DNA from: Burkholderiaceae bacterium
GTDB lineage: Bacteria > Pseudomonadota > Gammaproteobacteria > Burkholderiales > Burkholderiaceae_C
NCBI GenBank assembly: GCA_913776825.1
Contig: CAJYPV010000018.1
Span: forward strand, 310,001-374,000
DNA length: 64,000 nucleotides
Direction: 5' to 3'
Numbering within the stretch: the first letter of the stretch is position 1; every line of letters starts with the position of its first letter. Under the pieces are notes generated by a model. The model saw only the letters and a program-made list of their open reading frames with translations. It was not told where the DNA came from and did no database searches. Of the stretch, positions 23,591 through 31,450 are shown piece after piece. A program made the position numbers and the translations under genes.

Positions 23591-24712
23591 ATGAATACGT
23601 TGCAAGGATGGTGGACGACGTTCCACGCAGAGCTGTGGGTCTGGGGTCAGTTGTTGTTGGGCGCGCTGGTCATCGTGCTGGGCGCGCTGGTGCTGCATCG
23701 CGTGCTGAGGCCGCTGGCGTTGCGGCTGGCGCGCTTCTCGGTGCTGCTGACCTCGGTGGTCAAGCGCATTGATCGACCCACGCGCTGGGCGATGCCGTTG
23801 ATGGGTCTGCTGGTGGGCGCGCAGGGCGTGCCGGAATCGGTGCCCGGCATCGCCGGCATCCAGCATTGGCTGGGTGTGCTGACCATCCTGGCGCTGGCCT
23901 GGGTGGGCGTGGCCGCGATCCGTGGCGCGGCCGCGGGCGTGGCCGCCCTGCATCCGGCGGATGTGGAGGACAACCTCAATGCCCGCCGCATCCAGACCCA
24001 GACCAAGGTGCTGTCCCGCATCGCCAGCAGCGCGGTGATGCTCACGGCCCTGGCCTTCGTGCTGATGACCTTTCCGAAAGCGCGTCAGCTGGGCACCAGC
24101 CTGCTGGCCTCGGCGGGCATCGCGGGTCTGGTCGTGGGTCTGGCGGCGAAGTCGGTGTTCGGCAATCTGCTGGCGGGTCTGCAGATCGCGATGGCGCAGC
24201 CGATGCGGTTGGACGACGTGCTGATCATCGAAGGGGAGTGGGGTCGCGTCGAAGAGATCACCGCGACCTATGTCGTGCTGCGGATCTGGGACGAGCGCCG
24301 GCTGATCATCCCGCTGCAATGGTTCATCGAGCATCCGTTCCAGAACTGGACGCGCACCAGCAGCAGCATCCTGGGCTCGGTGATGCTGTGGGTCGACTAC
24401 ACGCTGCCGGTCGCGCAGATTCGCGCCAAGGCCGAAGCGATGTGCAAGGCCTCGGCGCATTGGGATGGCCGCGTCTGCGGCGTTCAGGTGGTGGAGGCGA
24501 CCGAGCGGACCATGCAGTTGCGCATCCTGGTCAGCGCCCGCGATTCCGGCAAGGCGTTCGATCTGCGTTGTGAGCTGCGTGAAGGCCTGATCGCCTACAT
24601 CCAGAAGGAGTTCCCGCAATCGCTGCCACGGGTGCGTGCGCTGGTGGAAAGCGAAGCCGCGCCCACGGCGCCGTCGGTGCAGCCATCGTTGCCGCCGTCG
24701 CCGGCGCCGTGA
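23591..24712 (+). CDS. MscS-family mechanosensitive channel
   Basis: A 373-residue membrane protein. An N-terminal helix (WGQLLLGALVIVLGALVLHRVL), two further helices near residues 68-120, then the pore-lining TM3 region LGTSLLASAGIAGLVVGLAA with Ala/Gly packing, followed by KSVFGNLLAGLQIAMAQPMRLDD and a beta domain with VEEITATYVVLRIWDERRLIIP, the most conserved MscS block. A C-terminal alpha/beta domain and a Pro/Ser tail complete it. Such channels release solutes on hypo-osmotic shock, which pairs functionally with trehalose accumulation nearby. No ribosome binding site is evident before the ATG, in line with the near-leaderless prediction. A hairpin follows the stop. Confidence 0.9.
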   Translation: MNTLQGWWTTFHAELWVWGQLLLGALVIVLGALVLHRVLRPLALRLARFSVLLTSVVKRIDRPTRWAMPLMGLLVGAQGVPESVPGIAGIQHWLGVLTILALAWVGVAAIRGAAAGVAALHPADVEDNLNARRIQTQTKVLSRIASSAVMLTALAFVLMTFPKARQLGTSLLASAGIAGLVVGLAAKSVFGNLLAGLQIAMAQPMRLDDVLIIEGEWGRVEEITATYVVLRIWDERRLIIPLQWFIEHPFQNWTRTSSSILGSVMLWVDYTLPVAQIRAKAEAMCKASAHWDGRVCGVQVVEATERTMQLRILVSARDSGKAFDLRCELREGLIAYIQKEFPQSLPRVRALVESEAAPTAPSVQPSLPPSPAP

Positions 24713-24713
24713 T

Positions 24714-24739
24714 GGCGCCGTGAGGCTGTGCACGGCGCC
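24714..24739 (+). terminator. Hairpin directly after the MscS gene
   Basis: GGCGCCGTG pairs with CACGGCGCC across an eight-base loop, starting two bases past the stop. There is no T-run, so termination is uncertain. Confidence 0.45.
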
Positions 24740-24964
24740 TGGCAACGGGCGTTGATCGGGCATTGATCGAGGGCGGTGAGGGCACCGGTTCGCGGGTGCG
24801 ACCGGGGAGGGGGCCGTCCTCAGCGGTCCTGGGGTGATCGGCGGTGTCTGATCGGTGGTGCCAGGTGTTGCCCGCACAGAACCGATCTCGATCAGGCTGG
24901 CCACTGACCCCCACGCTTCAGTTGGCGCTCGGCCATTCCAACGCCTGCAACCAGAGGAACCCTC

Positions 24965-25948
24965 ATGCCCAATCTCCACTCGTGTCTTCCCCTTGGCGCC
25001 TGGTGTCTGAGCCGACAAGGCTCCTGGGAGTCGACGGCCGGCAACGAGCCACCGACCCATCAGGGCGCATCGGCCTCCGCCCATCTGAATGCGGTCGGCA
25101 GAGGGAATGTAGGTGGGGATGCGGCCGTGGGCGAGTGGGCGTCGCTCCAGCATCCTCAGTCTCCGGTGGCCTATCCCTATTTCAATCGGGCAGCGTCCCG
25201 CGGCGGGCCGGACTCGGCCGGCGCGATGGCGCCCTTGAGCGAGCCCAGCACGCGCCACGACTTCGCGCAGCAACTGGAGGACACCCGGCAAAAGGCCAAG
25301 CGCCTTCCCAGCCTGGCGATGCGCACCGGCTACCTGGCGGAGTGCGACCGGCTGCGCGCCGTCGGGACCCGCACCCGCAGCGCCTCGGCGCAATCACTGG
25401 CGGCGCTGAACGCGCTCCGGCTGGATGTGGCCATGGCCCACATGGTGGCGGTGACGATGAAGACCGGAGAGACCAAGGCCCAGATGCTGAAGGCACAGAT
25501 CGGCGACGCACCGCCGGTGCTTCGCCCCATGCTGCTCAGCCGCCAACAGCGGGCGGAACAGCAGGTGCACCAAGCCACGCACGCCTTCTCGGTCGGCCGC
25601 GGTCGTGACGCGTGTGCGTTGGCCGACGGTGCCGTCGTCGCAGCGTGCAGCGGGCTGGAGATCCTGAATCCGGTCTCTGGTGATGCCTGGCCCGACCGGG
25701 AAACCATCGCCCGCCGTTGGAGCAACATGGTCGGACAGTTCGAGGACCATGTCGTGCAGCATCCGCAGGCGCACGAGATCCGACAGGCCTTCGAAACGAA
25801 GAAGCGGGCCTTCGATGCCACGCGGGAAAGCGCGTCCGCCTGGGAGATGCTCAACGAGATGTCTGATCTGATCGAGCAACTGAAGCGAGCGATCTGCCCG
25901 CTGCCGCCCAGTTATGACGAGGCGATGCGCGATTGGCGCGGCGGTTGA
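24965..25948 (+). CDS. Unknown helical protein with a C-terminal PPxY motif, effector-like
   Basis: A 327-residue soluble protein I do not recognise. The first ~95 residues are low-complexity (Ser, Gly, Ala, His, Asn) as in many secreted substrates. From residue ~95 it is mostly helical, for example FAQQLEDTRQKAKRLPSLAM, ALNALRLDVAMAHMVAVTMK and DRETIARRWSNMVGQFEDHV. Near the C-terminus it has CPLPPSYDEAM, a PPxY sequence of the type bound by eukaryotic WW domains, with typical acidic residues after it. There is no signal peptide or membrane helix. The ATG at 24965 has AGAGGA upstream. No sigma-54 element with correct spacing is seen. It resembles the effector-like genes at 37-43 kb in composition; a role as a translocated protein is inference and chance occurrence of PPxY is possible. 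Confidence 0.6.
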   Translation: MPNLHSCLPLGAWCLSRQGSWESTAGNEPPTHQGASASAHLNAVGRGNVGGDAAVGEWASLQHPQSPVAYPYFNRAASRGGPDSAGAMAPLSEPSTRHDFAQQLEDTRQKAKRLPSLAMRTGYLAECDRLRAVGTRTRSASAQSLAALNALRLDVAMAHMVAVTMKTGETKAQMLKAQIGDAPPVLRPMLLSRQQRAEQQVHQATHAFSVGRGRDACALADGAVVAACSGLEILNPVSGDAWPDRETIARRWSNMVGQFEDHVVQHPQAHEIRQAFETKKRAFDATRESASAWEMLNEMSDLIEQLKRAICPLPPSYDEAMRDWRGG

Positions 25949-25961
25949 GCAAAGGGAAGGG

Positions 25962-25992
25962 GACGACGCGGCACCGTGAGGCGCGCGTCGTC
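25962..25992. terminator. Hairpin between convergent genes
   Basis: GACGACGCG pairs with CGCGTCGTC between the unknown protein and otsB. No T-run is present on either side. Confidence 0.4.
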
Positions 25993-26002
25993 AGGGCGCC
26001 CG

Positions 26003-26770
26003 TCAGGTCGCCAGGAGGGCCTGACGCATGAACTGCAGGGCCTGCGCCATTTCCGCCTGCTCCTGCAGGAAGAAGCCCGCCTGGCTGTCGTCCAGCCGTG
26101 GTCCGACGCGCGTGGTCACCCAGCCGGGCGCGGCGCGCAGGAAGGCGGGCTCGTCGTTGGTGTCGTCACCGGCATAGAACGCGGCGTTCACGCCGTAGCG
26201 GCGGCACAGCCGGGTCAGGGCATCGCCCTTGTCCGGCGCACCCTGCACCAGCACATTCACCACCTGCTTGCCGGGCTCGGTGATCACGCCCGGCGGCAAC
26301 TCGCGCAGCAAGTCCTCGATCGCCGCCCGTGCCTCGACGGGATTCGGCGCCAGCCGATAGTGGATGGCCAGCGATGCGCCCTTGTCCTCCAGGCTCACGC
26401 CGGCGGGATCGAGCCGCGAGGCCATGCGCTCAGCGCGTTCGCGGAAGGGCTGGAGCGCGAGCACCAGCGCCGGATCCGGGCCGTCGAACTCGTCTTCCGC
26501 GCCGTGGTTGCCGACGATGTGGGTCGGCTGAAAGCCCAGCCGATGCCGCACATCCAGCACCTGCCGGCCGGTGATGACCGCCACCGGCAGGCGCACCGCC
26601 AATTCGGCGAGGGCGCGTGCCACGTCGGGCGGCACCCGGGCTTCGTCCGGATGCATCACGATCGGCGCCAGCGTGCCATCGAAGTCGAAGGCCAGCAGCG
26701 GTCGCTGCTGCATCAGGCGGGACAGCGCCTGCTGCCCGTCCGGTCCGAGAAGATGTCGCGCGTGCATCAC
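26003..26770 (-). CDS. otsB: Trehalose-6-phosphate phosphatase
   Basis: A 255-residue HAD phosphatase converting trehalose 6-phosphate to trehalose. Motif I is LLAFDFDGTLAPIV with the nucleophile Asp, motif II VAVITGRQVLDV, then VGNHGAE (the OtsB substrate-loop signature), DKGASLAIHYR, and motif IV region YAGDDTNDEPAF, all intact. The GTG at 26770 and an ATG at 26767 both overlap the stop of otsA (GTGATG arrangement), so the two genes are translationally coupled and phosphatase is made together with synthase. It is the last gene of a three-gene operon headed by a membrane protein, with a perfect sigma-54 element upstream. Confidence 0.95.
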   Translation of the reverse strand: MMHARHLLGPDGQQALSRLMQQRPLLAFDFDGTLAPIVMHPDEARVPPDVARALAELAVRLPVAVITGRQVLDVRHRLGFQPTHIVGNHGAEDEFDGPDPALVLALQPFRERAERMASRLDPAGVSLEDKGASLAIHYRLAPNPVEARAAIEDLLRELPPGVITEPGKQVVNVLVQGAPDKGDALTRLCRRYGVNAAFYAGDDTNDEPAFLRAAPGWVTTRVGPRLDDSQAGFFLQEQAEMAQALQFMRQALLAT

Positions 26771-29049
26771 GTGTTCATCGCCTCCGTGCCTTCGCGCGAA
26801 CGGCGCTGGACCCGCCGCGTGATGCGCTCACGCAGACGCCATTGGCCCGCATCCACCAGCATGCGGCCGGCCCAACGGTAGACGTTGAACTCGCGCACCG
26901 TCATGCGCAGGCTGGCCATGCGTTCGCGTTGTTCCTGCGGCGCCATGGTGGCGGCGCGGTGCAGCGCGTCGGTGGTCTCCTCGACGTGATACGGATTGAT
27001 CACCAAGGCTTCCGGCAGCTCGCGCGCGGCACCGGCGAAACGGCTGAGGATCAGCACGCCCTTTTCATCATCCCGTGCGGCGATGAATTCCTTGCAGACC
27101 AGGTTCATGCCGTCATGCAGGCTGGTCACCACACACATGTCGGCAGCGCGATAGAGCTCCATCAGCGCCGCATGGTCGTGGTGCTCGGCCAGCAGGTGCA
27201 CCGGCTTGTAATGCGCCTTGCCGAAGCGCAGATTGATGCGCTCGGTCACACGCTGGATGCGGTCCTGGAATTCACGGTACTCATCCAGGGCGCTGCGCGT
27301 GGGCGCGGCCACCTGCACGAGCACGAATCGGCCTTCCCATTCCGGATGCTTCTCCAGCAGCCGCTCGACCGCATGCAGGCGCTCCAGAATGCCCTTGGTG
27401 TAGTCGAATCTATCCACCCCCACGGCCAGGATCGTGTCCGGCGCCAGGCCCAGTCGGGCGAACACGGCTTCCCGGGCCGAGGCGGGCGCCGGCCAGCGGG
27501 CGCGCTCGTCCTCGGTCGGCCAGGCGATCGAGATCGGATAGCTCTGCACCAGCGTCGGTTCGCCCTGATAGCTGATGGTGGAGTGCTCGTGCTCGATGCG
27601 CGCTTCCAGATAGCGGTCCACCGTCTCGGTGAAGTTCTTGCAATGGAAGCGGGTGTGGAAGCCCAGGATCGTGCTGCCCAGCATGCCCTGCAGCAACTCG
27701 CGGCGCCACGGGCAGATGCCGAAGGACTCCGGGTTGGGCCATGGGATGTGCCAGAAAGTGATGATGGTGGCGCGCGGCAGCTTTTCGCGGACCATCGCCG
27801 GCAGCAGGGCGAAGTGATAGTCCTGCACCAGCACGACCGGGTCATCGCTGCGGGCCTCGGCGACCACCGCATCGGCGAAGCGCTGGTTCACTGCGCGGTA
27901 CTGGGCCCAATCGGATTCACGGAACACGGGCCGCACATGGGCCACGTGACACAGCGGCCACAGGCCTTCGTTGGCGAAGCCCTGGTAATAGCCTTCCTCT
28001 TCCTCCGCGGTCAGCCAGACACGGCGCAGCAGATATTCCTGCGTCTCGGGCGGGACGGCGACGCGGTCGTGCTCATCCACCACCTCGCGGTCCGCATTGC
28101 CGCTGCCGTGGGCGATCCAGGTGCCGGAGCAGGCGCGCATCACCGGCTCCACTGCGGTCACCAGGCCACTGGCCGGACGGCTGACCGTGATCCCGTTGGG
28201 GCCGCGCAAATGGATGTAGGGCTCGCGGTTGGACACCACGATCACCTGATCGCCACGCAGCTCGGTGCGCAGCAGGTTGCGCAGGCGCTCCGGGTCCCAC
28301 GGGGTCAGCGGGCCATGCTCGCGATAGAAGTTGTCCTCCAGCTCGCGCAGGTGGCGTCGGATCTCGACTTCCAGCGGCTGCAGCTCGGGCGGCGCGCTGT
28401 CGGGCGCGGCGGGACTGCCGTTGGGCAACAGCGGTCGCACCAGGCCTTCGCCGCGCATGATGGCGCGCATGCCGGAGACCCAGCCGCGCCAGCTGATCTG
28501 CGCCACGATCATCGTGATGCCGGCGATCGCCAGGCCCAGCACCGTGATGAAGATGATCATGTAGCGCCGCGTGTCCAGGCTGCGCCGATCGGGCAGGCTC
28601 AGGTCATGCAGCAGCACCAGGCGGTCGGAATCCGCTTGCTGAGGGCTGACCGGGAACACGCCGATGTGCACGGCGCCACTGGCCAGGTCCAGTCGCGGCT
28701 CTTTCTGTCCGGCGACGTCGCGCGCTTCCTTGCAGCTCAGGGTGTCCGGGAAGCCCTTGGTGCTGAGCACCTGTTGATCGTCGGCAGAGCAGAACGCAAT
28801 GCCGACGAGGCGCTCGTCCAGCACGCCGCGCTCCAGCAGCGCGCGCAGGCGCTCACGCTTGGCGCCGGGTTCGATGTCGGCAATGGCGACCGACAGCGTC
28901 TTGGCCACCATCGCGCCACGGGCGCTCAGATCGCGGGAGAACCAGCGAATCGTCATCCGGTCCAGCAACGGCAGCGCCAGCAAGGCGGCCACCGTCAGGG
29001 TGGCCAGCAAGGGCACCAGGAAGCGGATCTGCAGATGCAGTGATTTCAT
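26767..29049 (-). CDS. otsA: Trehalose-6-phosphate synthase fused to an N-terminal membrane sensor-like module
   Basis: A 760-residue protein; ordinary OtsA is about 460-490 residues and cytosolic. Here residues ~9-30 and ~163-185 are membrane helices ([20 protein letters not shown] and [20 protein letters not shown]) enclosing a ~130-residue extracytoplasmic domain, followed by a linker and, from ~268, a complete GT20 domain. Visible catalytic blocks are [46 protein letters not shown], the sugar-nucleotide site [11 protein letters not shown], and [13 protein letters not shown]. The enzyme makes trehalose 6-phosphate from UDP-glucose and glucose 6-phosphate. The N-terminal module has the layout of a kinase input domain, so the synthase may be gated directly by an envelope signal (inference). 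It overlaps both neighbours by ATGA-type junctions. Confidence 0.93.
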   Translation of the reverse strand: MKSLHLQIRFLVPLLATLTVAALLALPLLDRMTIRWFSRDLSARGAMVAKTLSVAIADIEPGAKRERLRALLERGVLDERLVGIAFCSADDQQVLSTKGFPDTLSCKEARDVAGQKEPRLDLASGAVHIGVFPVSPQQADSDRLVLLHDLSLPDRRSLDTRRYMIIFITVLGLAIAGITMIVAQISWRGWVSGMRAIMRGEGLVRPLLPNGSPAAPDSAPPELQPLEVEIRRHLRELEDNFYREHGPLTPWDPERLRNLLRTELRGDQVIVVSNREPYIHLRGPNGITVSRPASGLVTAVEPVMRACSGTWIAHGSGNADREVVDEHDRVAVPPETQEYLLRRVWLTAEEEEGYYQGFANEGLWPLCHVAHVRPVFRESDWAQYRAVNQRFADAVVAEARSDDPVVLVQDYHFALLPAMVREKLPRATIITFWHIPWPNPESFGICPWRRELLQGMLGSTILGFHTRFHCKNFTETVDRYLEARIEHEHSTISYQGEPTLVQSYPISIAWPTEDERARWPAPASAREAVFARLGLAPDTILAVGVDRFDYTKGILERLHAVERLLEKHPEWEGRFVLVQVAAPTRSALDEYREFQDRIQRVTERINLRFGKAHYKPVHLLAEHHDHAALMELYRAADMCVVTSLHDGMNLVCKEFIAARDDEKGVLILSRFAGAARELPEALVINPYHVEETTDALHRAATMAPQEQRERMASLRMTVREFNVYRWAGRMLVDAGQWRLRERITRRVQRRSREGTEAMNT

Positions 29050-29789
29050 GCACGCCTCCCGAAGGCAGGCGATGACGCGGCATCCTCGACCCGGTCCGCC
29101 ACCTGCGCCAGATGGCGGCTCAGGCGCTCATTCAATTGCGAGGCACGCGCTTCAAGCGCGGCCAGACTGTCGTTGTGCGTGGGGCGGGTCAGCAGATGCT
29201 GCGCCCAGCGGTGCAGGTGATCGACGACGCGAGGACGCCGGTCGTCGGCGTCGTCAGCCTCGTCCGGATAGGGCTCGAAGCGCGCTGACGGTCGAGCGGC
29301 GGGCGCATCGAAGCGGTCATCGTCGTCATCGTCGTTGTCGTCCTCCCGCTGCGTGTTGTGACGCAAGGCCATCAGCCCGCCCAGCGCCAGACCCGCAGCG
29401 AAGCCGCCGTAGACGGTCCACAAGCTCGCCGACGAGGGACGCTTGTCCGCACCGGGCGTGAGTCCGGTCGGACGCACCACCCGATCCAGTCCCGCCGCCA
29501 CGGCCGCCAGCAGCAGGGCATCGGTGCACGCGTCCAGACGCCCCGGCCGGCGCCGAAGCGCCCGCATCCGGTCATACAACGCGCCCCACAGCACGGAGGT
29601 GGCCGTGTGCATGGCCAATGTGGTGGCCCGCGAGGTCAGCGGTGGTCGACCCACCCGCCACTCGCCCAAGCCAACCTGATGCGCCCGATCGGTCCGACTG
29701 CCGCGCATGACCGCAGCACCGGAAAACAAACTGGCCAACACGCCCTCAGCAAGCACCCGGCGCAAGGCCGGCAGCAGCAAAGCATTCAA
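29046..29789 (-). CDS. Membrane-associated protein of unknown function, first gene of the trehalose operon
   Basis: A 247-residue protein. The N-terminal ~150 residues have modest hydrophobic helices (for example TLAMHTATSVLWGALYDRMRAL, ALLLAAVAAGLDRVV and VYGGFAAGLALGGLMALRH). A strongly acidic stretch DDNDDDDDDRFD and a C-terminal amphipathic helical region (LAALEARASQLNERLSRHLAQV) follow. The start is not obvious: I place it at TTG 29789, which has AGGGAG six bases upstream and lies downstream of the predicted sigma-54 start (~29816); the longer frame to 29831 would begin inside the promoter. The ATGA overlap with otsA argues for a linked function. I do not recognise the family; a membrane scaffold for the anchored synthase is a guess. 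Confidence 0.65.
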   Translation of the reverse strand: MNALLLPALRRVLAEGVLASLFSGAAVMRGSRTDRAHQVGLGEWRVGRPPLTSRATTLAMHTATSVLWGALYDRMRALRRRPGRLDACTDALLLAAVAAGLDRVVRPTGLTPGADKRPSSASLWTVYGGFAAGLALGGLMALRHNTQREDDNDDDDDDRFDAPAARPSARFEPYPDEADDADDRRPRVVDHLHRWAQHLLTRPTHNDSLAALEARASQLNERLSRHLAQVADRVEDAASSPAFGRRA

Positions 29790-29826
29790 TGCGGACTCCC
29801 TGACAGACAAACTACCCGCCACGTTT

Positions 29827-29842
29827 GGCAAATGGCGTGCCA
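29827..29842 (-). promoter_or_regulatory. Sigma-54 -24/-12 promoter of the trehalose operon (consensus match)
   Basis: On the minus strand it reads TGGCACGCCATTTGCC, identical to the general sigma-54 consensus TGGCACG-N4-TTGC. The predicted start at about 29816 gives a 27-base leader to the TTG at 29789. Confidence 0.88.
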
Positions 29843-29906
29843 GCGGTGGGGAGGGGTGGTGGCTCTGGTGGGAGAGAGATGAATGGTGGGGAGGGGCTGG
29901 TGAGGT

Positions 29907-29939
29907 GGGTTTTTTGGGTTTTTGGGTTTTTGGGTTTTT
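29907..29939 (+). repeat. GGGTTTTT tandem repeat, G-quadruplex-type sequence
   Basis: Four units of GGG followed by five or six T (29907-15, 16-23, 24-31, 32-39). Four G3 tracts with loops of five to six bases satisfy the usual intramolecular G-quadruplex pattern. G-rich sequence (GGGGAGGGG) also lies just upstream. It sits behind the trehalose promoter. Confidence 0.9.
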
Positions 29940-29971
29940 GCGCTGGGTTGTTGCGTGCTGCCTTGGGAGCA

Positions 29972-30080
29972 GGATCAGGCCGGCCGGGGAGGCCTTTTCT
30001 CCATGTCCCCCTTCAACTGCCTACCGGCAGTTGAATTCCTCCTGATACTTCCGAAAAGACCTCCCCGGCCAGCCTGATCC
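29972..30080. repeat. Large nested palindrome (long inverted repeat with inner hairpin)
   Basis: The left arm 29972-30000 (GGATCAGGCCGGCCGGGGAG then GCCTTTTC) pairs with the right arm 30051-30080 (GAAAAGACCTCCCCGGCC then AGCCTGATCC) with two mismatches in the main stem. Between them is a second perfect hairpin, TTCAACTGCC (30012-21) with GGCAGTTGAA (30026-35). Short outer complementarity (TGCTGC near 29957, GCAGCA near 30095) extends it to ~145 bases. It could be a bidirectional transcription stop, a miniature mobile element or a nucleoid site. No flanking target duplication or transposase is visible. Confidence 0.8.
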
Positions 30081-30227
30081 GATACACCGAGCTCGCAGCA
30101 GGCCACAACCCCCCCCCGTGCCCAGTAGGCCGGTCACAGACGTTTCGTGACCGCATTCGGCAGCCGCGCGCAGAGTCGCTCTAGAGCAGACCGCTGCATC
30201 GCTCCATCGCTGCAGCTGAAGATCGAC

Positions 30228-30290
30228 GGTCGACGGTCGACGGTCGACGGTCGACGGTCGATGGTCGACTGTCGATGCTCGATGGCCGAC
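30228..30290. repeat. GGTCGAC heptanucleotide tandem repeat
   Basis: Nine tandem 7-base units, the first four identical (GGTCGAC), later ones drifting (GGTCGAT, TGTCGAT, GCTCGAT, GGCCGAC). Each perfect junction contains the GTCGAC palindrome. It ends just beyond the stop of the gene at 30298-30672. It is too short and uniform, without spacers, to be a CRISPR array. Confidence 0.9.
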
Positions 30291-30297
30291 GACGGAC

Positions 30298-30672
30298 TCA
30301 ATGCATTGCCATCGGAGGCGGCATGACGGGCGGCTCGCGCACGGGGACGGGGTTCTCCGGCAACGGCGGATCGATGACCTCCGGTGGGCCGGGCTCAGGC
30401 TCGGTCGGCGGTCCATGCGGCGGCGGCGGGACGCTCGGGACTTCGTCCGGATGCGGCGGCGACGGCGGAATGCTGTGTCCGCGCGCAAAGCGTTTGGCGG
30501 CCGCTCGTGGCGCGTCGCAGCGCAAGTGCGGGTCCGGCTGGTCGGCAAGACCGGCCGGCTGGGGCGACGGGACCTGGTCGTTCAGCAGGGCGGCGGCGTG
30601 TGCGTCTGCGAGGGTCGCCATCGGTCGCTTGGGGCCGCTGGCGGGCTGGCGCGGGTGGGGCTGTTGGATCAT
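30298..30672 (-). CDS. Small proline-rich hypothetical protein
   Basis: A 124-residue protein. An N-terminal ~60 residues with some helical content (MATLADAHAAALLNDQV) leads into a proline-rich region with repeated PP, PEP and PPLPENPVP-like blocks. There is no signal peptide, membrane helix or known domain. I accept it as a gene because AAAGG lies five to six bases before the ATG at 30672 and a good sigma-54 element (30718-30733) points into it; overlapping frames on the plus strand lack both. Function unknown. It is divergent from the PAS gene at 30812. Confidence 0.6.
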   Translation of the reverse strand: MIQQPHPRQPASGPKRPMATLADAHAAALLNDQVPSPQPAGLADQPDPHLRCDAPRAAAKRFARGHSIPPSPPHPDEVPSVPPPPHGPPTEPEPGPPEVIDPPLPENPVPVREPPVMPPPMAMH

Positions 30673-30717
30673 GTTGACCTTTCGTGGCGTGCAAAGAACG
30701 CTTCACTGCGGGTTCAC

Positions 30718-30733
30718 TGCAAACGGCGCGCCT
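30718..30733 (-). promoter_or_regulatory. Sigma-54 -24/-12 promoter for the proline-rich protein
   Basis: On the minus strand it reads AGGCGCGCCGTTTGCA, with perfect spacing and TTTGCA at -12. Predicted start about 30707, leader 35 bases. Confidence 0.75.
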
Positions 30734-30770
30734 GCGCTTTCAGGGGACGCGGCGTGCGTGGTGCGCCCTC

Positions 30771-30786
30771 CGGCATGGCGATTGCC
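30771..30786 (+). promoter_or_regulatory. Sigma-54 -24/-12 promoter for the PAS/hemerythrin operon
   Basis: The element reads CGGCATGGCGATTGCC. The predicted start at about 30797 leaves 15 bases with AAGGAG to the ATG at 30812. It is divergent from the promoter at 30718-30733, with about 40 bases between the two -24 elements. Confidence 0.82.
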
Positions 30787-30811
30787 TTGAACGGGTCAAG
30801 GAGATCCACCC

Positions 30812-31450
30812 ATGAACGACAAAGCATTTGAAACGCCATGGCAGGTGGTCTGGTGCGCGGATGTGGCCAACCAGCGTCTGCTGCATGTGAGTCCGTCGGT
30901 CGAAGCGCTGCTGGGCCTGCCCGCACAGGCGCTGTTGGAAGATCCATTGCAGTGGAACCACGCGGTGCTGCCCGCCGATGCCGGCACCGTGCCGCGCCCG
31001 TTCTTCTCGGAGGACTTGCCGCATGTCGATGGCCATTTGCGCGAGTACCGGATGCTCGGCGCCGATCTGCATCTGTATCAGGTGCGCGATCGACGCTTCC
31101 GCCATTGGGACCCCGAAAGCGGCCAGTTCCATTCGGTCGGCGTGATCGAGGCGGTCCATGAATTGCGGCCGGGGGCGGATCTCGAGCCCGAGCCGTCCTG
31201 GGAATATCTCTGGGCCACGCCGACCACAGTCAGCGCGGCCGCGCCGTCGCCCAAGGAGGATCGGGATCGTCCCGCCGCGCCGGCGCCGTCGCCCCGTTCA
31301 GACCCGGCGCCCGGACCCGATCAAGCGCCGCACGAACATGGCGACGACCCGGGCGTGCATCCCGATGGCCCCAAGCGTTATCACGACGACACCGCCGCAC
31401 CCGCCCGCATGCAGCATCAGGCGGAGGTGGTGGAGGGAGTGCCCGCATGA
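30812..31450 (+). CDS. PAS-domain protein with disordered C-terminus
   Basis: A 212-residue soluble protein. Residues ~8-120 look like a PAS domain: WQVVWCADVANQRLLHVSPS is the first beta hairpin with the typical (I/V)xHVSPSVEALLG helix start, followed by an acidic helix region and the strands YRMLGADLHLYQVRDRRFRH. No output domain follows; the last ~90 residues are Pro/Ala/Asp/His-rich. It therefore looks like a free sensory or binding module. ATG 30812 is preceded by AAGGAG. The end overlaps the hemerythrin gene by ATGA, so the two are co-translated, which suggests the PAS protein and the di-iron protein act in the same redox or oxygen response (inference). Confidence 0.75.
   Translation: MNDKAFETPWQVVWCADVANQRLLHVSPSVEALLGLPAQALLEDPLQWNHAVLPADAGTVPRPFFSEDLPHVDGHLREYRMLGADLHLYQVRDRRFRHWDPESGQFHSVGVIEAVHELRPGADLEPEPSWEYLWATPTTVSAAAPSPKEDRDRPAAPAPSPRSDPAPGPDQAPHEHGDDPGVHPDGPKRYHDDTAAPARMQHQAEVVEGVPA

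Noticed and set aside
24859..24878. Sigma-54-like TGGTGCCAGGTGTTGCC upstream of 24965
   Set aside because: The distance between GG and GC is one base too long; sigma-54 is strict about this spacing.
24957..24979. GGAACC...CCAC resembling a HrpL-type hrp box at the start of the unknown protein
   Set aside because: The spacer is 14 instead of 15-16 bases, the last conserved base is wrong, and the sequence overlaps the coding start.
22472..25393. A very long minus-strand frame extending the PRC-barrel protein to 973 residues
   Set aside because: The upstream part has antisense-like composition under the MscS gene; the signal peptide and GGAG mark the ATG at 23332 as the start.
30228..30290. 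CRISPR-like repeat array
   Set aside because: Units are only 7 bases, directly adjacent, with no spacers and no cas genes.
30275..30831. Plus-strand frames of 171-176 codons opposite the proline-rich gene
   Set aside because: They lack ribosome binding sites and one runs through the start of the PAS gene; the minus-strand frame has both AAAGG and a promoter.
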